From contig JAAVLQ010000001.1 in assembly GCA_012103075.1 (NCBI GenBank), forward strand, positions 1,550,001-1,614,000: a DNA stretch of 64,000 nt. The letters run 5' to 3'. The stretch is from Brucella cytisi (GTDB taxonomy: Bacteria > Pseudomonadota > Alphaproteobacteria > Rhizobiales > Rhizobiaceae). The notes under the pieces were generated by a model that did no database searches, had not been told where the DNA came from, and was given only the letters and a program-made list of their open reading frames with translations. Below are positions 50,505 to 60,564 of this stretch, piece after piece. The position numbers and the translations under genes are program-made. Positions within the stretch are counted from its first letter, which is position 1; the number at the start of each line of letters is the position of its first letter.

Positions 50505-51912
50505 TCATGAAATCAGTATTTTGCCCGGATTCATGATGTTGTCTGGATCGAGCGCTTTCTTGATGGCCCGCATGTAATCCGTGGCTTCACCCAGCTCCAT
50601 GGCCAGATACTTCATCTTGCCCTGCCCGATGCCATGCTCGCCGGTACAGGTTCCCTCCATGGCAATGGCACGCTTGGCCAGCCGATCCATGAAAGCTTCG
50701 GCACGCTCCATTTCGCTCGTATCATCCGTATCGAGAAGCAGGAGAAGGTGAAAATTACCATCCCCACATGCCCGACAATTGGTGCTATCAGGCCTGTTTC
50801 GGCAAGGTCTTTTCCGTCTCGCCAATGCAATCGGCCAGACGCGAAATCGGTACGCAGACATCGGTGGAAACACCCTTGCAACCGGGCCTCAGCAAAAAGA
50901 TGCAAGATAGGCGTCGTGACGCGCCCGCCATAGCCGGTCGCGTTCCTCGGCATTGTGGGTCCACTGGAAATTGCCCCCACCATTGCCTGCAGCAATTTCT
51001 CCAAACAATTCCGCCTGTTCGGCAACGCCGCTTTCCGTGCCGTGGAACTCGACAAACAGATAGGGGCTGCGCCTCATAAGGCAGTTTGGAGTGGAGGATC
51101 AACGCCTGCATCTGAAGCGTATTCACAAGCTCGATACGTGCAACGGGGATACCCATCTGGATGGTTTCAATCACCGTGCGGCAAGCCGAATCCACATCCG
51201 GGAAAGGACAGATACCGCCGGAAATTGCCTGCGGAATCCCCTGCAGTTTCAATGTCAGTTCGGTAATGATGCCAAGTGTTCCCTCGGCTCCGACAAGCAG
51301 CCTTGTTAGATCGTAGCCCGCAGCCGTCTTCTTCACGCGTTTGGAGGTCTCGATCAGCCGTCCATCCGGCATCACGACTTTCAGAGCCAGCACGTTCTCG
51401 CGCATAGTCCCATAACGCACCGCATTCGTACCAGACGCACGGGTGGAAGCCATACCGCCCAGCGTGGCATTTGCTCCCGGATCGATCGGAAAGAACAGTC
51501 CGGTATCGCGCAGATATTCATTCAATTCCCGGCGCGTAATGCCCGGTTCCACCACGCAATCCAGATCTTCCGCATGCACGGCAATCACCCTGTTCATGCG
51601 CGTGAGATCGAGTGATACACCACCTGCAGGTGCATTGACCTGCCCTTCGAGCGAAGAACCGGCACCGAAGGCGATAACCGGAACGCGATGTTCAGCACAG
51701 ATGCGGACTACATCCTGTACCTCCTGTGCGGTCTGGGCAAAGATGACGATGTCCGGCGCCTGTGTCGGTACATAGGTCGTCGTGTGACCGTGTTGTTCGC
51801 GGATAGCCTGACCTGCCTGTGCCCGCTCACCAAAACGCTGCTTGAGAATACCCACTGCTGCGGCAATACCGTCCTCATTGCGTGCAAGCGCGACAACATT
51901 TTCAAGCGACAT
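50505..51912 (-). CDS. FAD-linked oxidase, D-lactate dehydrogenase/GlcD-like (several frame breaks)
   Basis: About 470 residues. The FAD_binding_4 domain includes [45 protein letters not shown] and [40 protein letters not shown]. After breaks near 51070 and 50905, and another near 50820-50770, the FAD-oxidase_C domain carries [25 protein letters not shown] with the metal/substrate His, and [20 protein letters not shown]. It would oxidise D-lactate or another 2-hydroxyacid and pass electrons to quinone or cytochrome. It is followed upstream by UPF0303, a common neighbour. Confidence 0.87.
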
Positions 51913-51935
51913 CGTTCATTCTCCGAAATTCATAG

Positions 51936-52443
51936 TCAAACGGCAGGCAACGCCAATGCGACCGGGTCTTGTCCAAGATGCTCGGCAACGGCGCGGATCA
52001 CCAGATTGTGGTCCCGCGCTGCGGCAGCCCCGATACGATTACTGCGCCGATTACGCCTGCCCCTGCAACGCGGATCGGAAATCCGCCGCCCGCCAGCGCG
52101 TAATCTTCGACATTCAATGCTTTATGGAGAGCAAACATGCGATCGTAGCGATTCTGTTCCAGAACAAGACGATAGGTCGAAGCATGAAAGCGGCGCACGA
52201 CATTGAACTTGCGGCGCAACCATTCCTGATTATCCACTGTGCTTCCGGCAGTCGTCGCATAAAACAATTGCCGGTCCCACAGGAAATTTCGGTGGCAATG
52301 CCGAGCTTTTCCTTCACGGCGATATCGCGAATACGATGACCAAGCGCGAATGCTTCATTCTCGCCAAATGACGGAAAAATAAGCGCCTGTTCCTGCCGGA
52401 TGATCTGCGCAATCGCCTGCTTGCTGTCGTCGCCCTGTGCCAT
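51936..52443 (-). CDS. UPF0303 (heme-degrading-domain-like) protein (two frame breaks)
   Basis: About 169 residues. The start MAQGDDSKQAIAQIIRQEQALIFPSFGENEAFALGHRIRDIAV fits the family as known from Brucella. A missing C near 52285 turns SLWDRQLFY into SCGTGNCF; reading on gives ATTAGSTVDNQEWLRRKFNVVRRFHASTYRL, then [38 protein letters not shown]. This is related to GlcG/HbpS-type proteins that bind heme or corrinoid. A second break lies near 52010. It lies 24 bases upstream of the GlcD-like oxidase on the same strand. Confidence 0.8.
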
Positions 52444-52571
52444 TTTCTGCATTTCCCCGATGAGCCGCACGAAATCTGTGCGTTCCTTGTGCGCCTTCGA
52501 TCACGTGATTGCAATAAGGGTTGTCCGCCATCAAACTTGATTGATCGGATGCAATCCACTAGTGGAGCCCT

Positions 52572-53650
52572 ATGGTTCAGAATCCCAATATAGATGTGCC
52601 TCTGAAAGGCGATCAAATACCGGAATTTGTCGAAACCGCCGTATTCAAGCGCGACGTGTTCTCGGAAACCCATGCCGGCTATTTCATAGGCGATCCCGAT
52701 ACCCGTATCATCCGTCGCGTTGTAAGCGCTGCTCCCCACGGTGGTCGAAGCCGCTGGCATGGATATTGGCCCGGCGCGAAATCCGCGGCCTCAAGACGGT
52801 ACGCGGTATTGAAGGTGTCCCACAGCTCCTCGCCGTCGACAAGGACGGGCTGTATCGATCCCGGACGGAAGGCACACCGCTGCATCTTGCGCGGCCTTCC
52901 GATCCGAAATGGTATCGCACCGCGCACCGCATCCTGCGCGATATGCGCCGTCTGGGTGTCACCCACAACGATCTCGCCAAACCGCAGAACTGGCTGATGA
53001 CGCCCGAAGGTGAAGCCGCAGTCATCGATTTCCAGCTTGCAAGCGTTCATCGTCGTCGCGGCGCGCTCTATCGCCTGATGGCCTATGAGGACTTCCGCCA
53101 TCTCATCAAGCAAAAGCGTGCTTTCGCAAAAGACCTGATGACGCCGACCGAAAAGCGCATTCTGGCGCGCCGTTCTCTGCCGTCGCGCATCTGGCTGGCG
53201 ACAGGCAAGAAAGTCTACAACTTCATCACCCGCGGCATTTTCAGCTGGTCGGATGGTGAAGGCACTGGTGATCGCATCGACAATGAAGGGCCAGCAATTC
53301 AGGCCGCACTCAAATCCGATCCGCGTGTGTCAGATGTGGCTCTCGCGCTCTATTCACTGCCAGCCAAGGGCGTCGGCATCTACGCTTTCGTGGAAACACT
53401 GAACGCCGATGAGAAAAGTCTGCGCGCAAGGCTCAAAGGCCAAAAGGTTGAACTGATCCAGCCGGTTGCGCATCTGCCGCGGCGCGCCGATGGGACCATC
53501 CGGGACGATATTCTGCGGCTGATCGCAATGAACCAGATGACGGAGCTCGATGATCTTCTGCAGCGTGAACCGGAACTGCGTGGACTGGTTGAAGCACTGG
53601 CCTCGCACCGCCTGAACTTTACGGATCGTCGCGTCACTCAATTAGAGTAG
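52572..53650 (+). CDS. RIO-like kinase fused to an adenylate-forming-enzyme C-terminal-like domain (frame break)
   Basis: About 359 residues. The N-terminal half is kinase-like: ARREIRGLKTVRGIEGVPQLL, the catalytic loop RRLGVTHNDLAKPQNWL (HxDLxxxxN) and VIDFQLAS, where the usual DFG/DxD is DFQ. Residues from about 240 on (SDPRVSDVALALYSLPAKGVGIYAFVETLNADEKSLRARL, then HLPRRADGTIRDDILRLIAMNQ) resemble the small C-terminal domain of ANL adenylating enzymes, but the conserved GK lysine is replaced by GT and there is no adenylation domain. One frame change lies near 52740. Similar proteins are annotated as Ser/Thr kinases in Rhizobiales; substrate unknown. Confidence 0.7.
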
Positions 53651-53708
53651 TCGAATATTTTAACCCTTTCGCTGGTCTTTCAGCCACGAATCATTACATT
53701 CGGGTCAA

Positions 53709-56288
53709 ATGTCTGACTTTCCCGACGATATGCCGTTTTTCGGCGATGACAACGCTCCGGCAGGCCGCACGCCTGCTCCCGGTGGCATTGCCGCACGTGC
53801 CATGGCAGCACGCAACCAGCAGCGTGGCGAACCCGATTACCTGAAAGGACTGAACCCCGAACAGCGTCAGGCTGTCCTGACGACAGAGGGTCCTGTTCTG
53901 GTGCTTGCCGGTGCGGGCACGGGAAAAACGCGCGTTCTGACGACGCGTATCGCACATATTCTGACCACCGGCCTTGCCTATCCAAGCCAGATTCTCGCCG
54001 TGACTTTCACGAACAAGGCCGCGCGCGAAATGAAGGAGCGTATCGGTCATCTGGTCGGCGGCGCAGTCGAAGGCATGCCGTGGCTCGGCACGTTTCACTC
54101 GATCGGTGTTAAGCTTTTGCGCCGCCATGCGGAACTTGCAAATCTGACATCGGATTTCACCATCCTCGACACTGATGATGTGATCCGCCTCATCAAGCAA
54201 CTCATTCAGGCTGAAGGCCTCGATGACAAGCGCTGGCCTGCCCGCACCTTCGCCAACATGATTGACGGCTGGAAGAACAAGGGATTCGGGCCATCCGATA
54301 TTCCTGAAGGCGATGCGCGCTCATTCGGTAATGGTCGTGGACGCGAGCTTTATCAGGCCTATCAGGAGCGCCTGCGCACATTGAACGCCTGCGATTTCGG
54401 CGATCTTCTGCTGCATCCGATCCGTATCTTCCGCAATCATCCGGATATCCTGCGCGAATATCACGCGAAGTTCCGCTACATTCTGGTGGACGAATATCAG
54501 GATACCAATACGGCACAATATTTGTGGCTGCGTCTGCTGGCGCAACGACCAAAATCACGAACGACAGCGCCAACGCAGGCCGGAGGCTCGCCGGTACAGC
54601 CCGCCAAGGCATCCGAAGCCTCCCGCAGGACCGATGAGCGCAGCGAATTCGGCGTGAGTGGAGATAAAGTCAATCTGTGTTGCGTCGGCGACGACGATCA
54701 GTCGATTTACGGCTGGCGCGGAGCGGAAGTGGACAATATTCTTCGCTTCGAAAAGGACTTTCCCGGCGCAGTCGTCATCAAGCTGGAGCGCAACTACCGC
54801 TCCACTGCCCATATCCTCGGTGCAGCCGCCCACCTGATCGCACATAACGAGGGTCGCCTTGGTAAAACGCTGTTTACCGAAGCACCCAATCCGGACGATC
54901 CACGGGTCAAAGTTCATGCGGCCGGGACTCGGAAGAGGAAGCCCGTGCTGTCGGCGAAGCCATTGAGCAGGCCCAGCGTCAGGGGCATCTCCTCAACAAC
55001 ATGGCGATCCTCGTCCGCGCGTCTTTCCAGATGCGTGAATTCGAAGACCGTTTTGTCACACTCGGTCTCAACTACCGCGTCATCGGCGGCCCGCGCTTCT
55101 ACGAGCGGCTCGAAATCCGTGATGCGATGGCTTATCTGCGCGTTGTCGCGCAACCGGCCGACGATCTGGCGCTGGAGCGCATCATCAACACGCCTAAGCG
55201 TGGTCTGGGCGAAGCCGCAATCCGCCAAATCCACGATTATGCCCGCGCACGCGATATTTCCATGTTCTCGGCGGCCTGCGATCTCATTGAAACCGAGGAA
55301 TTGAAGCCGAAGCCACGCTCCGCACTGCGCGAAGTGGTCGAAAACTTCCTGCGCTGGCAGTCCCTGATCGACAACACGCCGCATACGGAGCTGGCCGAAA
55401 CCATTCTGGATGAATCCGGCTATACGGCCATGTGGCAGAACGACAAATCGGCAGAAGCACCGGGCCGGCTTGAAAACCTCAAGGAACTGATCCGTTCCAT
55501 GGAGGAATATGAGAGCCTGCGTGGATTCCTTTTTGAGCATGTCGCACTCGTCATGGACGCCGAACAGAACGAGGATCTGGATGCCGTCAACATCATGACG
55601 CTGCATTCGGCCAAAGGTCTGGAATTTGAAACCGTCTTTCTTCCCCGGCTGGGAAGAAGGCTTGTTTCCGCACCAGCGCGCGCTTGATGAAGGCGGGCGT
55701 TCCGGCCTTGAGGAAGAGCGCCGCCTCGCCTATGTCGGCGTGACCCGCGCCAAGAAAAACCTGCATATCTGGTTCGTTTCCAACCGGCGCATCCACGGCA
55801 TGTGGCAATCGACCATTCCTTCTCGTTTTCTGGAAGAACTGCCGGAAGCGCATGTGGAAGTGGCCGAACTGGAAGGCAATTACGGCGGTTATGGCGGTGG
55901 CTATGGACAATCCCGCTTCGACAAGGCCGATCCGTTCCAGAACTCCTATTCCACACCCGGCTGGCAGCGTGCACAGCAGAACCGTTCCGATGCCACTCGC
56001 AACAACTGGGGTTCTCGTTCGGGCAGCAAAGTGGAACGCATCGGCTATGGCGAGACCGATTCCGGCTTCGGTGCCGGGCGCGGCTCCGTGAAGGGACGCA
56101 CGATTGACGGTGAACTCGTGGCCAAGTCAGTGGCCGATAAGCCATCGGCCTTCAAGGCGGGCGACCGCGTGTTCCATATCAAGTTCGGCAACGGAACGAT
56201 TTCGCTTATCGACGGCAACAAGCTGACCATCGATTTCGACAAGGCCGGACAGAAGCGCGTTCTCGATAGTTTCGTCCAGCCGATCTAA
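53709..56288 (+). CDS. uvrD: UvrD/PcrA-type DNA helicase II (two frame breaks)
   Basis: About 859 residues, SF1A helicase for excision and mismatch repair. [35 protein letters not shown] holds Q-motif and Walker [16 protein letters not shown] motif Ia, [17 protein letters not shown] Walker [18 protein letters not shown] motif [14 protein letters not shown] motif [30 protein letters not shown] motif V and [15 protein letters not shown] motif VI. A Gly/Tyr-rich tail and a Tudor-like end ([16 protein letters not shown]) follow. Breaks lie near 54922 and 55645. About 35 extra residues (54550-54660) interrupt the space before motif III, rich in Thr/Ala/Ser/Arg. Confidence 0.92.
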
Positions 56289-56323
56289 ATTCACATCTCC
56301 AACGGAGAAACAGGGCAGCCGGA

Positions 56324-56821
56324 TTATTCCGGCTTGCCCTTCGTCCACGTAACATCACCCTTGTAAAGCGGCACGGTTGAAAGCGACGTTTTCGCTGAAC
56401 CGTCCTGAACCTGTGTCGCATGGGCGAGATAAAGCAGCGTATTGTTTGTCTTGTCGTATATGCGCGTGATGACAAGCTTCTTCCAGATCAAGCTTGTACG
56501 CTCGGAGAACACCCGTTCCCCGCCCTTACCGAGATCGATATCTGCGATAGTGATCGGCCCTGTCTGCTCGCAAGAGATGGACGCATTGGACGGGTCCTCA
56601 AACCAGTTGCCTTTCTGCAGCCGGTCGATCATGCCGCGCGAAAACGACGCCAGATGACAGGTTACGCCCTGCACTTTCGGATCCTGTACGGCATCGATGA
56701 CGATATCGTTTCCAAGCCAGTCGACGCCAACCTTGCCAACTTCTTCAGCCGGAGCGGCCGAAGCCGCAACGACCAACATGGGAGCAAGCAACAACCCGGC
56801 AAAACGCTTCAGTCCGACCAT
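56324..56821 (-). CDS. creA: CreA family protein
   Basis: Exported protein of 165 residues, uninterrupted. The ATG of MVGLKRFAGLLLAPMLVVAASAAPA gives a signal peptide and is preceded by GGAGG. The mature part has the family pattern KVGVDWLGNDIVIDAVQDPKVQGVTCHLA, SNASISCEQTGPITI and ERTSLIWKKLVITRIYDKTNNTLLYLAH. Two Cys residues may form a disulfide. Function in the periplasm is not established. Its 3' end overlaps a hairpin (GGGCAGCCGG/CCGGCTTGCCC, 56313-56339) that may terminate uvrD. Confidence 0.9.
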   Translation of the reverse strand: MVGLKRFAGLLLAPMLVVAASAAPAEEVGKVGVDWLGNDIVIDAVQDPKVQGVTCHLASFSRGMIDRLQKGNWFEDPSNASISCEQTGPITIADIDLGKGGERVFSERTSLIWKKLVITRIYDKTNNTLLYLAHATQVQDGSAKTSLSTVPLYKGDVTWTKGKPE

Positions 56822-56891
56822 ATCTTCCAGCCTCCAGAACTGTTGTGATGCCAAGGTGGGTGAACAATTGCGGCTTTGCAAGAGCCGGAAT

Positions 56892-57525
56892 TCAGCCGCT
56901 CCACTTTTCCAGAAACGCTTCGATTTCGAGCGTCTGGATGTCTGGAACCGCTTCATAGAGCTTTTCCACCGACCAGTTCCACCATTCGAGTTCGAGCAGT
57001 CGGTCTATGACAGCATTATCGAAGCGTTTGCTGATGAAACGAGCGGGAACACCACCGACCACATGATAGGGTGGCACATTCTTCGTCACGACCGCATTCG
57101 CGCCAATCACGGCACCGTGGCCAATCTGAACGCCCGGTGTGATGACCGCGCCGTGGCCGATCCATACATCGTTGCCGATGATCACGCGCTGCGCCTGACG
57201 CCTTGCCCGAAACTCGCCATCAACGCCCAGATAACGAAAATACTCATTCGGTCGATAACTGACTTTTATGAGTCGTGAGCCGCTCCATCGGGTGTTCGAG
57301 AGCATTGATGCGAACATTCGCAGCAATGGAACAAAACTTGCCGACCTCGGCATAGATTCCCTCGCCGTTCCGCTCGAAATAAGTGAAATCGCCGACCGTG
57401 ACTTCACGAAGAATCACACGCTCGCCAATATCGGCATACCGTCCCAGCTTGACGGATTTCAGCTGAGCTGTCGAATGAATGCGGGGTTCGCTGTTCTGGA
57501 AACGGAGATCATCTGACGACATCAT
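56892..57525 (-). CDS. Hexapeptide-repeat acyltransferase, CatB/Phn-type (frame break)
   Basis: About 210 residues of left-handed beta-helix. [63 protein letters not shown] forms the first coils; after a break near 57262 come [13 protein letters not shown], then [58 protein letters not shown] with the later NDVWIGHGA is as in xenobiotic acetyltransferases and the phosphonate-associated branch, but no phn genes lie here. The acceptor is unknown. It lies 53 bases downstream of the Stealth gene on the same strand, so a glycan substrate is plausible. Confidence 0.8.
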
Positions 57526-57578
57526 TGCAAATTCACCTCAAGCTTCCCTGCAGCGCAGTCAGCTCTGGAACGAACTGC

Positions 57579-58584
57579 TTAAGCCGCTTCCTGCGAACTA
57601 TCTTGCTCGCCGGAAAGATAATCCTTGATAACATTCGGCAGAACATCGTCAAACTTCGCAATGAGGGTCCGGTGAATTTGGGCTCGAAATGCGGGATCGA
57701 AACGCTCAAAACCCTGCACGCAGCCGAAGGGCGCTGAACCGGCCTCGATTGCTTGCAGTTCTTCCGCCCAATGTTTTTCCTGGACAAAATCCAGATAAGC
57801 CAGTTCTCTCGCCGGACAAACAGAAGCTTTGTGCCGCAAAATCTCCAGATGATTGGAGAGAGCAACCGTATTGAACTGTTCGATATCGCGATACCGGAAA
57901 CTTACCTGCTTATTCAGAACGCCGGGTTTCTCGGCTAAGAAAGTCGCCAACGTGCTGCGCCGCAGCGGGTGCGGGTGATGGTGGATCGACATGAAGCGAT
58001 CCTTCATGCCAGCCGCAACGGCGCCTTTCCATTGCGCCATGCGGAACTTCGGAAACGTATATTCGTACCGCGATATCTTGCCGAGCAATCGGCGCAGCTT
58101 GTACTTCCAGCGGGTATTTTCAGGCCGCACCCAATCACCATGGAGAACAGGACGTTCGTTCTCATAAAGATCGGAAATTGTCAGCGGAGCATTCACAAAG
58201 AAATCGTCGTTGGAGTAGATGAAATGTTCCGACAAACCCGGTATCCGCCACATCGCGCCTTCGATAGCACGGGCGTTGAACGAAGGACGGGCAGCGGGCA
58301 GACCTCTAAAAATGTCATCATGGGACACGATCTGGATAAAAGAAGCATCACATTTGTCCTCATGCTTGAATGCATCGAGGAAACGGGGCTTTTAATGATC
58401 GGTGATGATGAAAATGCGCTTGATGAACGGGGCGAATTTGATGACGGAGATAACGTTCGTTTGTAACGGCTTCGAAATGCGTACGATCAGAATTTGGCGC
58501 GAACCTTTTTCTGGCAGCCATATGCGCGGGATCCTGCCCGTCAACCCAAGCGATTACGTAATCGACTTCCAAAATTGCTCTCAC
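57579..58584 (-). CDS. Stealth-family sugar-phosphate transferase-like protein (frame break and in-frame TAA)
   Basis: About 335 residues. The N-terminal conserved region 1 reads VDYVIAWVDGQDPAH, then, after a frame change near 58440-58460, VISVIKFAPFIKRIFIITDH and KPRFLDAF, followed by conserved region 2 IVSHDDIFRGLPAARPSFNARAIEGAMWRIPGLSEHFIYSNDDFFV and region 3 around SIHHHPHPLRRSTLATFL. Stealth proteins transfer hexose-1-phosphate in capsule or exopolysaccharide synthesis. The codon between TDH and KP is TAA (58392-58394) where the family has Gln (CAA), a substitution rather than an indel. The start codon is uncertain (GTG assumed). Confidence 0.75.
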
Positions 58585-58895
58585 AAGAAATTGCAATTTT
58601 ATGACCGAAATATATCAGTTCGATCAACCTTGCAAAAAGAAAGAACGAAGAAGCTGTTCAACTTTGGTCACGCGAATGAGACAGGAGCCAAACTGTGCGA
58701 AGAGCCATTTCCACCGCGCGACAAATAGTCAAAAGTTTCAGAAATTATTGAAAATTGAGCAAATGGCCGTACATTACCGCCATGCTCTTCATGATGCAGG
58801 ATGCGGCTATATCGACGGTTCTGCAACGCATAAAGAAAAGATAGATTGTTGATCAGTGCATCAAGGCGCGTTCGGAAATTCAAGGCTGACTGGAC
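58585..58895. other. Intergenic region, 311 nt
   Basis: Between the divergent Stealth and SCO genes; it must hold both promoters. No gene, terminator or palindrome stands out. TTGAT and ATCAA half-sites at 58849-58864 are six bases apart and so are not counted as an FNR box. Confidence 0.5.
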
Positions 58896-59486
58896 ATGAA
58901 AAAATTCCTGCCCATCTTCATCATCGCCTTCATCGTCGTTATCGTCGGCGCTGCGGGTCTCAATCTTTTCCGAGACAAGGAAGCGGCTAAAGAACCCTTC
59001 GGCGGTCCGCTTAACCTTGTGACCATGGATGGCACGCCTTTCACCGAGAACGACTTGCGCGCTGCGCCAGCAGCAATCTTTTCGGCTTCACCCATTGCCC
59101 GGACGTCTGCCCCACCACGCTCTATGAGCTTGATGGCTGGCTGAAGCAGCTTGGGCCGGAAGCCAGTGACATCAAGGCTTATTTCATCACCGTTGATCCG
59201 GAACGCGACACGCAGGAAGTCATGAAGACCTATGTCGGCAACGTTTCCGACCGCATCATTGGCATCACCGGTACACCACAGAATATTGCTGATATGGTCA
59301 AATCCTACCACGTCTACGCCAAGAAGGTTCCGGGCGAAGATGGCGAATATACGATGGATCATACGGCATCGGTATTTCTGCTCGACAAGGGCGGTCGTTT
59401 TCCGCAGCACCATCGCCTATCAGGAAAACCCGGATACGGCTCTGGAAAAGTTGAAGAATCTGGCCAAAGGCGCTGCAAAGAGCTAA
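58896..59486 (+). CDS. SCO1/SenC-family copper chaperone (two frame breaks)
   Basis: Membrane-anchored thioredoxin-fold protein of about 196 residues. MKKFLPIFIIAFIVVIVGAAGLNLF is the anchor; PFGGPLNLVTMDGTPFTENDL follows. A missing T near 59078-59081 hides the motif FFGFTHCPDVCPTTLYELDGWL with the copper-binding CxxxC; EYTMDHTASVFLLDKGGRF carries the conserved His. A second break near 59405 precedes ENPDTALEKLKNLAKGAAKS. SCO proteins deliver copper to the CuA site of cytochrome oxidase or act as thiol reductants. No oxidase gene is nearby. Confidence 0.88.
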
Positions 59487-59658
59487 ATAGAGATCTACGA
59501 AGCATTTCCATCGGAAATGCGTCAGAGCCTGAATCAAAAGCGGCATGTATGTGCGAAATGGTGATTTTCGAGTACCGGAACGCAGAAAAATTGCAAATTG
59601 CAGCCATACAGGGCGGCTTTTGGAACAGACTCTCAAAGATAGAGAGCTTTATTACTTC

Positions 59659-60516
59659 ATGGCCCAGTCACGACTTTTCTTTTCGGCGGATAAGGCGGAA
59701 GCCGAGCGCGTCTACAACGTTCTCGAACAGGCTTTCGAGGAAGACGGCTTCCCCATCGCTATCACCGAAATCGATGAAGACCGGCAGATTTTCGAGGTGT
59801 CGGTCTATGTCGAGGACGATGCCGAAGATGTCGCCAAGCGGATCGATGCGTTGGTCGGTGCGGACATTTTCGCCGTCGAAGAACTGCCCGACATCGACTG
59901 GGTCACACATTCGCTGGAAGGTCTGAAGCCTGTCAGAGCCGGACATTTCTTTGTCCATGGCTCGCACGACCGCGACAAGATCGAAGCAGGCGACATCCCT
60001 ATCGAAATCGATGCTGGTCTTGCCTTCGGCACTGGTCACCATGGAACGACCGCAGGATGTCTTGAACTGATCGAGGAAACCGTCAACAGCGAACATCCGA
60101 CCAATGCGCTCGACCTTGGCACCGGCAGCGCTGTTCTTGCCATCGCCATCGCCAAGCTGGCTCCCATTCCGGTACTGGCTACCGACATCGACCCTATCGC
60201 CGTTACGGTCGCCGCTGAAAATGCCGCCAAGAACGGCGTGGCAGAGCACATCGTTACGGCAACGGCGGAAGGCTTCGGCCACCCGATCTTCCGTTCCTAT
60301 TCGCCATTCGACCTCATCGTCGCCAATATTCTTGCCAATCCGCTTATCGAGCTGGCACCTTCCCTCAAGGAACATATGGCATCCGGCGGTTCCATCGTTC
60401 TTTCTGGAATACTTGACAGTCAACACGATGCAGTGCTCGCTGCCTATCAGGCACAGGGACTCACCCACCAAAAGACGCTGCATCGCGAAGGCTGGGTAGC
60501 AATTCATCTGAAATAA
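59659..60516 (+). CDS. prmA: Ribosomal protein L11 methyltransferase
   Basis: SAM-dependent methylation of ribosomal protein L11. Length 285 residues, uninterrupted; the ATG of [20 protein letters not shown] is chosen rather than upstream in-frame codons. An N-terminal substrate domain (about 1-100, with [13 protein letters not shown]) is followed by the methyltransferase: [43 protein letters not shown] (motif I), [48 protein letters not shown] (NPPY-like NILA) and [10 protein letters not shown]. It is followed 48 bases on by the aminopeptidase gene. Confidence 0.94.
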   Translation: MAQSRLFFSADKAEAERVYNVLEQAFEEDGFPIAITEIDEDRQIFEVSVYVEDDAEDVAKRIDALVGADIFAVEELPDIDWVTHSLEGLKPVRAGHFFVHGSHDRDKIEAGDIPIEIDAGLAFGTGHHGTTAGCLELIEETVNSEHPTNALDLGTGSAVLAIAIAKLAPIPVLATDIDPIAVTVAAENAAKNGVAEHIVTATAEGFGHPIFRSYSPFDLIVANILANPLIELAPSLKEHMASGGSIVLSGILDSQHDAVLAAYQAQGLTHQKTLHREGWVAIHLK

Positions 60517-60564
60517 CAGGCCGTTTGAACCACGGCGTATTCCTGTTTTGAGCGAGTTAAATCT

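Noticed and set aside
58849-58864. TTGAT and ATCAA half-sites before the SCO gene
   Set aside because: The spacer is six bases rather than four, so it does not fit the FNR/FixK consensus.
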